From: Paenibacillus vini
Lineage (GTDB): Bacteria > Bacillota > Bacilli > Paenibacillales > Paenibacillaceae
NCBI RefSeq assembly: GCF_018403325.1
Contig: NZ_BOSL01000019.1
Span: 1-64,000, forward strand
Reading direction: 5' to 3'
DNA: 64,000 nucleotides
The position numbers and the translations under genes were made by a program. This document shows, piece after piece, positions 60,661-64,000 of the stretch (the stretch's first letter is position 1; every line of letters begins with the position of its first letter). The notes beneath the pieces were generated by a model that was not told the DNA's origin, ran no database searches, and saw only the letters and a program-made list of their open reading frames with translations.

Positions 60661-63600
60661 GTGAAATTTTTGGAACGGAAATTAGCGTCCAGAATTCAGG
60701 AACTCGCCGGACTCAGGTATAGGGAAGCGCGGGTTTTGAACGATGTACGGCTTATTCCGGATGTTGAAGACTTGAACATGGCACGGGGACTTGCCGCGTC
60801 AGCGGACATCGTAGTTGCCGGTGATCAGTGGGGAGGAGCCGACAGGTATGCATGGTTTATCGCGTCGGTGAAGTTCCCCGGGGAATGGAAGGGGAAAGAT
60901 CCCGTAGGGTTGCTCCGGCTGGGAGAGGCAAGTTCCGGCGGTACCCGAGGGTGCGAGGCCCAAGTCTATCTTGATGGACAGTTATGGCAGGGCTTGAGCC
61001 GCAACCATACGGAGTTGTTCTTTCCGCAAGATACCCTGGATAAAGGGGCGGTAGAGCTGGCGATCTATGCCTGGAGCGGACTTAAGATGCCGGACGGCCG
61101 TTCGTCGTTCATGCATCGCATTGAACAACTGGAGCTCGCCATTCTGGATGAAGACGTGGACGATCTTTATTACACGTCGCTCCATGTCCTGCAGACCGCT
61201 CAGCAGTTGAACGAAAGCAGTCCGGAGAAGCACCGGCTCGTCGAAGTGGTAGATGAGGCATTCCTGCATCTGGATTGGCGTCAGCCCGGCTCGCAATCTT
61301 TCTACGCTTCTGCCGCGGAATCGCGGCGTGTCTTGAAGGAGCGGCTGAAGAAAATCCCGCGCGGACCGCGTCCCCAAATTACCGCCGTCGGCCACTGCCA
61401 TATCGATGTGGCCTGGCTTTGGAGAATCCGGCATAGCCGCCAGAAGTCGGCCCGTTCCTTCGCAACAGCCCTCTCGTTGATGGAGCGGTTTCCCGAATAT
61501 GTATTTTTGCAGTCACAACCTCAGTTATACGCCTATCTGAAGGAAGATTTCCCGGAACTGTATGGAAGAATCAAAGAGCGCATCAAATCCGGCCACTGGG
61601 AGGCGACCGGTGCGATGTGGCTGGAATCGGATTGTAACATCCCTTCTGGCGAATCTCTTGTGCGGCAAATTCTGATCGGCAAACGCTTCTTTCGGGAGGA
61701 GTTCGGCGTTGACAACCGCGTCCTGTGGCTGCCGGATGTCTTCGGCTATAGCTGGGCATTGCCTCAGATTCTCAAGAAAAGCGGAATCGATTATTTCATG
61801 ACAACGAAAATCAGTTGGAGTCAGTATAATCGTTTCCCGAACGATACTTTCACCTGGAGAGGCATCGACGGGACGGAGATTTTGACCCACTTCATCACGA
61901 CCCCTGATAACTACCACAGCACCTACTATACCTATAACGGAAATGTAACCGGCGAATCCATTCAGGGCTTGTGGGACAATTATCGTCAGAAAGACCTGAA
62001 CGATAATTTGCTGATCGCCTATGGCTGGGGAGACGGGGGCGGAGGCCCGACCCGGGATATGCTGGAGGCCGTGCGGCGTTATGAAGATATGCCGGGAGCC
62101 CCGCAGGTTACGCCGGGGGGAGCAGAGCGTTATTTTACCCGACTGGAAGAACACGTCAAGGAACACCCCAAGCTTCCGCTTTGGGACGGTGAGCTGTATC
62201 TGGAGTATCATCGGGGCACATATACCTCACAGGGCTGGATTAAAAGGATGAACCGGAAGATGGAATATCTGCTGCATCAGGCGGAATTTCTGAATGCCTT
62301 CGGACTGGCGCTTGATCCGGAGCATGCTTATCCGACGAAGCAGCTTAATAAGTGCTGGGAGATCGTACTGCGCAACCAGTTCCATGACATCATTCCGGGC
62401 TCGTCGATCCATGAGGTCTATGAGGACAGCAGGCTGGAGTATGAGGAAGCGGAGACGCTCGCGCTTTCGGCTATGGAGACGGGATTAGCTGTCCTAGAGG
62501 GAACTATATCCCCCGGGGGGATCGAACCATCGGCATCCGGGGAAACGGCAATACGCGTCTATAATGCGCTGGGATGGGAGCGTTCCTTCCCGGTTTCCAT
62601 AGACGTTGGCTTCATCCAAGACGGTTCACGGTCCTGGTATTCAGTATCAGGTGTGAAGCTGCAAACCCAGCAGGATTTGTCAGAGCCCGATCGGATACTC
62701 GTACAAGTCGAGAACGTGCCGGGGTACGGCTATACTACCATTTACGGCCGGCCTGAGGTTGATCTTGAGGCAGGGGGAATTCGTTCCCTCACATCCATTT
62801 CTGTGCCTGCACAGGCAGACTTGACATGGGCCATCGGTATCGATCGTCTGGAGACTCCTTTCTATACCATCCTATTGAACGAGCGGGGGCAATTGAGCTC
62901 GCTTTATGACAAACGGATAGGGAGAGAGGTGCTGAAACCGGGAGAGCCGGCCAACGTGCTTCAGGTATTCGAGGATAAACCTCTAAAGTACGATGCCTGG
63001 GACATCGACATCTTTTATCAGGATAAGATGACCGTCGTAGACGATCTGCAGGAGATTACTGTCCTGGAGAAAGGTCCATTACGCGGTGTGCTGAAGCTGG
63101 TCTACCGATACCAGGGCTCTGTCATCGAACAGCGTCTGACGGTATACAGGAACCATCCCCGCATTGACTTCAAGACCCGTGTCCTTTGGCATGAGCATCA
63201 GCAGTTGTTAAAAGCAGCCTTTCCGGTGCAAATTCGCTCGACGAAGGCCACGTACGAGATTCAGTTCGGAAACGTGGAAAGGCCGACACACTGGAATACG
63301 AGCTGGGACATGGCCCGTTTCGAGTCGGTGGCCCAGCGTTGGGTGGATCTGTCCGAAGGCGGATACGGAGTCAGCTTGCTCAACGACAGCAAATACGGCC
63401 ATGACATCCATAATCATATCATCCGCCTCAGCTTGATTAAATCCGGCATTTATCCGGACCACGAAGCGGACCAAGGAGAGCATACATTTACCTATTCTCT
63501 ATTACCGCACTGCGGGGGCTGGTACGAAGCGGGGACGCAGGAGGCGGCGTGTGAATTGAATGCACCTTTGCTGGCTGTGCCTGTTCGGAGAGCCGCAGAA

Positions 63601-63894
63601 GAGTCAAATGAAATGGGCATGCTTAGGATCAATGCCCGCAACGTGATGATTGATACGATAAAAAAAGCCGAGGCTGGACGGGAACTGATCATTCGCTTAT
63701 ATGAATTCGGAGGTATCCGGACTACAGCCGCGATGGAGATGAACCCGGCCCTGGGTACGGTGCAGACAGCACAGGAAACGAATCTGTTGGAAGAGCCTGA
63801 GGCAGACTTGACGATATTCGAACAGCAAATTGAAATATCATTGGCACCCTATGAAATCAAAACCCTAAAGGTGACATTGAATCGTTTTTCATAG
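60661..63894 (+). CDS. GH38 alpha-mannosidase
   Basis: A 1077-residue cytosolic enzyme of the MAN2C1-like GH38 group. The zinc motif GHCHIDVAWLWRIRHSRQ is near 241-258, the nucleophile region AMWLESDCNIPSGESLVRQ near 317, and the later catalytic block YGWGDGGGGPTRDM near 456; the C-terminal half is beta-rich. It removes alpha-linked mannose from imported glycans. The GTG start follows AGAGGTG. There is no signal peptide, so substrate must be imported. It is the last gene of the operon in the window. Confidence 0.95.
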   Translation: MKFLERKLASRIQELAGLRYREARVLNDVRLIPDVEDLNMARGLAASADIVVAGDQWGGADRYAWFIASVKFPGEWKGKDPVGLLRLGEASSGGTRGCEAQVYLDGQLWQGLSRNHTELFFPQDTLDKGAVELAIYAWSGLKMPDGRSSFMHRIEQLELAILDEDVDDLYYTSLHVLQTAQQLNESSPEKHRLVEVVDEAFLHLDWRQPGSQSFYASAAESRRVLKERLKKIPRGPRPQITAVGHCHIDVAWLWRIRHSRQKSARSFATALSLMERFPEYVFLQSQPQLYAYLKEDFPELYGRIKERIKSGHWEATGAMWLESDCNIPSGESLVRQILIGKRFFREEFGVDNRVLWLPDVFGYSWALPQILKKSGIDYFMTTKISWSQYNRFPNDTFTWRGIDGTEILTHFITTPDNYHSTYYTYNGNVTGESIQGLWDNYRQKDLNDNLLIAYGWGDGGGGPTRDMLEAVRRYEDMPGAPQVTPGGAERYFTRLEEHVKEHPKLPLWDGELYLEYHRGTYTSQGWIKRMNRKMEYLLHQAEFLNAFGLALDPEHAYPTKQLNKCWEIVLRNQFHDIIPGSSIHEVYEDSRLEYEEAETLALSAMETGLAVLEGTISPGGIEPSASGETAIRVYNALGWERSFPVSIDVGFIQDGSRSWYSVSGVKLQTQQDLSEPDRILVQVENVPGYGYTTIYGRPEVDLEAGGIRSLTSISVPAQADLTWAIGIDRLETPFYTILLNERGQLSSLYDKRIGREVLKPGEPANVLQVFEDKPLKYDAWDIDIFYQDKMTVVDDLQEITVLEKGPLRGVLKLVYRYQGSVIEQRLTVYRNHPRIDFKTRVLWHEHQQLLKAAFPVQIRSTKATYEIQFGNVERPTHWNTSWDMARFESVAQRWVDLSEGGYGVSLLNDSKYGHDIHNHIIRLSLIKSGIYPDHEADQGEHTFTYSLLPHCGGWYEAGTQEAACELNAPLLAVPVRRAAEESNEMGMLRINARNVMIDTIKKAEAGRELIIRLYEFGGIRTTAAMEMNPALGTVQTAQETNLLEEPEADLTIFEQQIEISLAPYEIKTLKVTLNRFS

Positions 63895-64000
63895 GAGCTT
63901 ATTTTTATGAACTATGCACCCCGAGGAAACCCCGGTAGACCTCGGGTTTGCGCGTTGCCCAAAAAAGTAGTAGATAATACTCTTTGCGGGTTTTTATGAC
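63895..64000. other. End of window after the GH38 gene
   Basis: A CCCGAGG / CCTCGGG hairpin (63920-63946) with only TTT after it is a weak terminator. The last 50 bases show no gene start that I can support. Confidence 0.4.

Overview
The window (about 50% GC) looks like a chromosomal piece of a Gram-positive, low-GC Bacillales member, most likely Paenibacillus or a close relative. The evidence is a conserved Bacillus-type gene order (hprK-lgt-ppaX-acyltransferase, hisZGDBHAF-IE, TPR gene, trxB, then glcK-rapZ-yvcK-whiA-HPr/Crh), many strong AGGAGG-type ribosome sites feeding TTG or GTG starts, an SLH-anchored surface protein, several copper-amine-oxidase-N 'stalk' proteins, and an AraC/Cache regulator beside an LplB/YtcP-type sugar importer. 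The genus call is inference; no 16S is present.

Layout. 1-1020: 3' end of a 23S rRNA, then eight tRNA genes (Ser, Met, Val, Thr, Asp, Phe, Tyr, Lys) and a terminator; no 5S lies between. 1131-8507: a PucR-type regulator, an orphan MsmX/UgpC-type ABC ATPase, the hprK-lgt-ppaX-acyltransferase operon and a membrane acyltransferase. 8763-17116: the histidine operon hisZ-G-D-B-H-A-F-IE-J, lacking hisC, with two arrays of short palindromic repeats in its two large gaps. 17347-20364: TPR protein and trxB. 20576-32127: an accessory stretch between trxB and glcK with a MazEF-type pair, a YvfRSTU-like ABC/two-component unit, a LanFEG-like antibiotic-protection ABC transporter with E-loop ATPase, an array of TAACGAA repeats, a PD-(D/E)XK-like nuclease/winged-helix protein, an OmpR-type two-component pair, and a DUF438/hemerythrin protein behind a near-perfect FNR/CRP-type box. 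32692-36938: glcK, rapZ, yvcK, whiA and a Crh-position HPr that keeps His15. 37146-45840: exported SIMPL, stalk-domain and DUF3298 proteins flanking a potABCD operon whose leader contains a terminator.

45957-63894 is the most unusual part. A very large secreted protein (endonuclease/exonuclease/phosphatase domain, lamin-tail, CBM6-like, Ig-like and three SLH domains) and an AraC-type membrane regulator lie on the minus strand. On the plus strand are an intracellular EEP hydrolase, an ATPase-less LplB/YtcP/lipoprotein importer, a DUF1861 protein, an MgtC protein, a Cof-type HAD phosphatase and a GH38 alpha-mannosidase. I read this as a candidate locus for capture, import and hydrolysis of phosphorylated (possibly mannosyl-phosphodiester) glycans, energised by the shared MsmX ATPase at 2.4 kb.

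At a finer scale the window is rich in small non-coding repeats: three unrelated families of short palindromic repeats, each clustered in one intergenic gap, and two copies (opposite orientation, about 174 and 243 bp) of a MITE-like element with inverted ends reading GACTTTTTGAAC.
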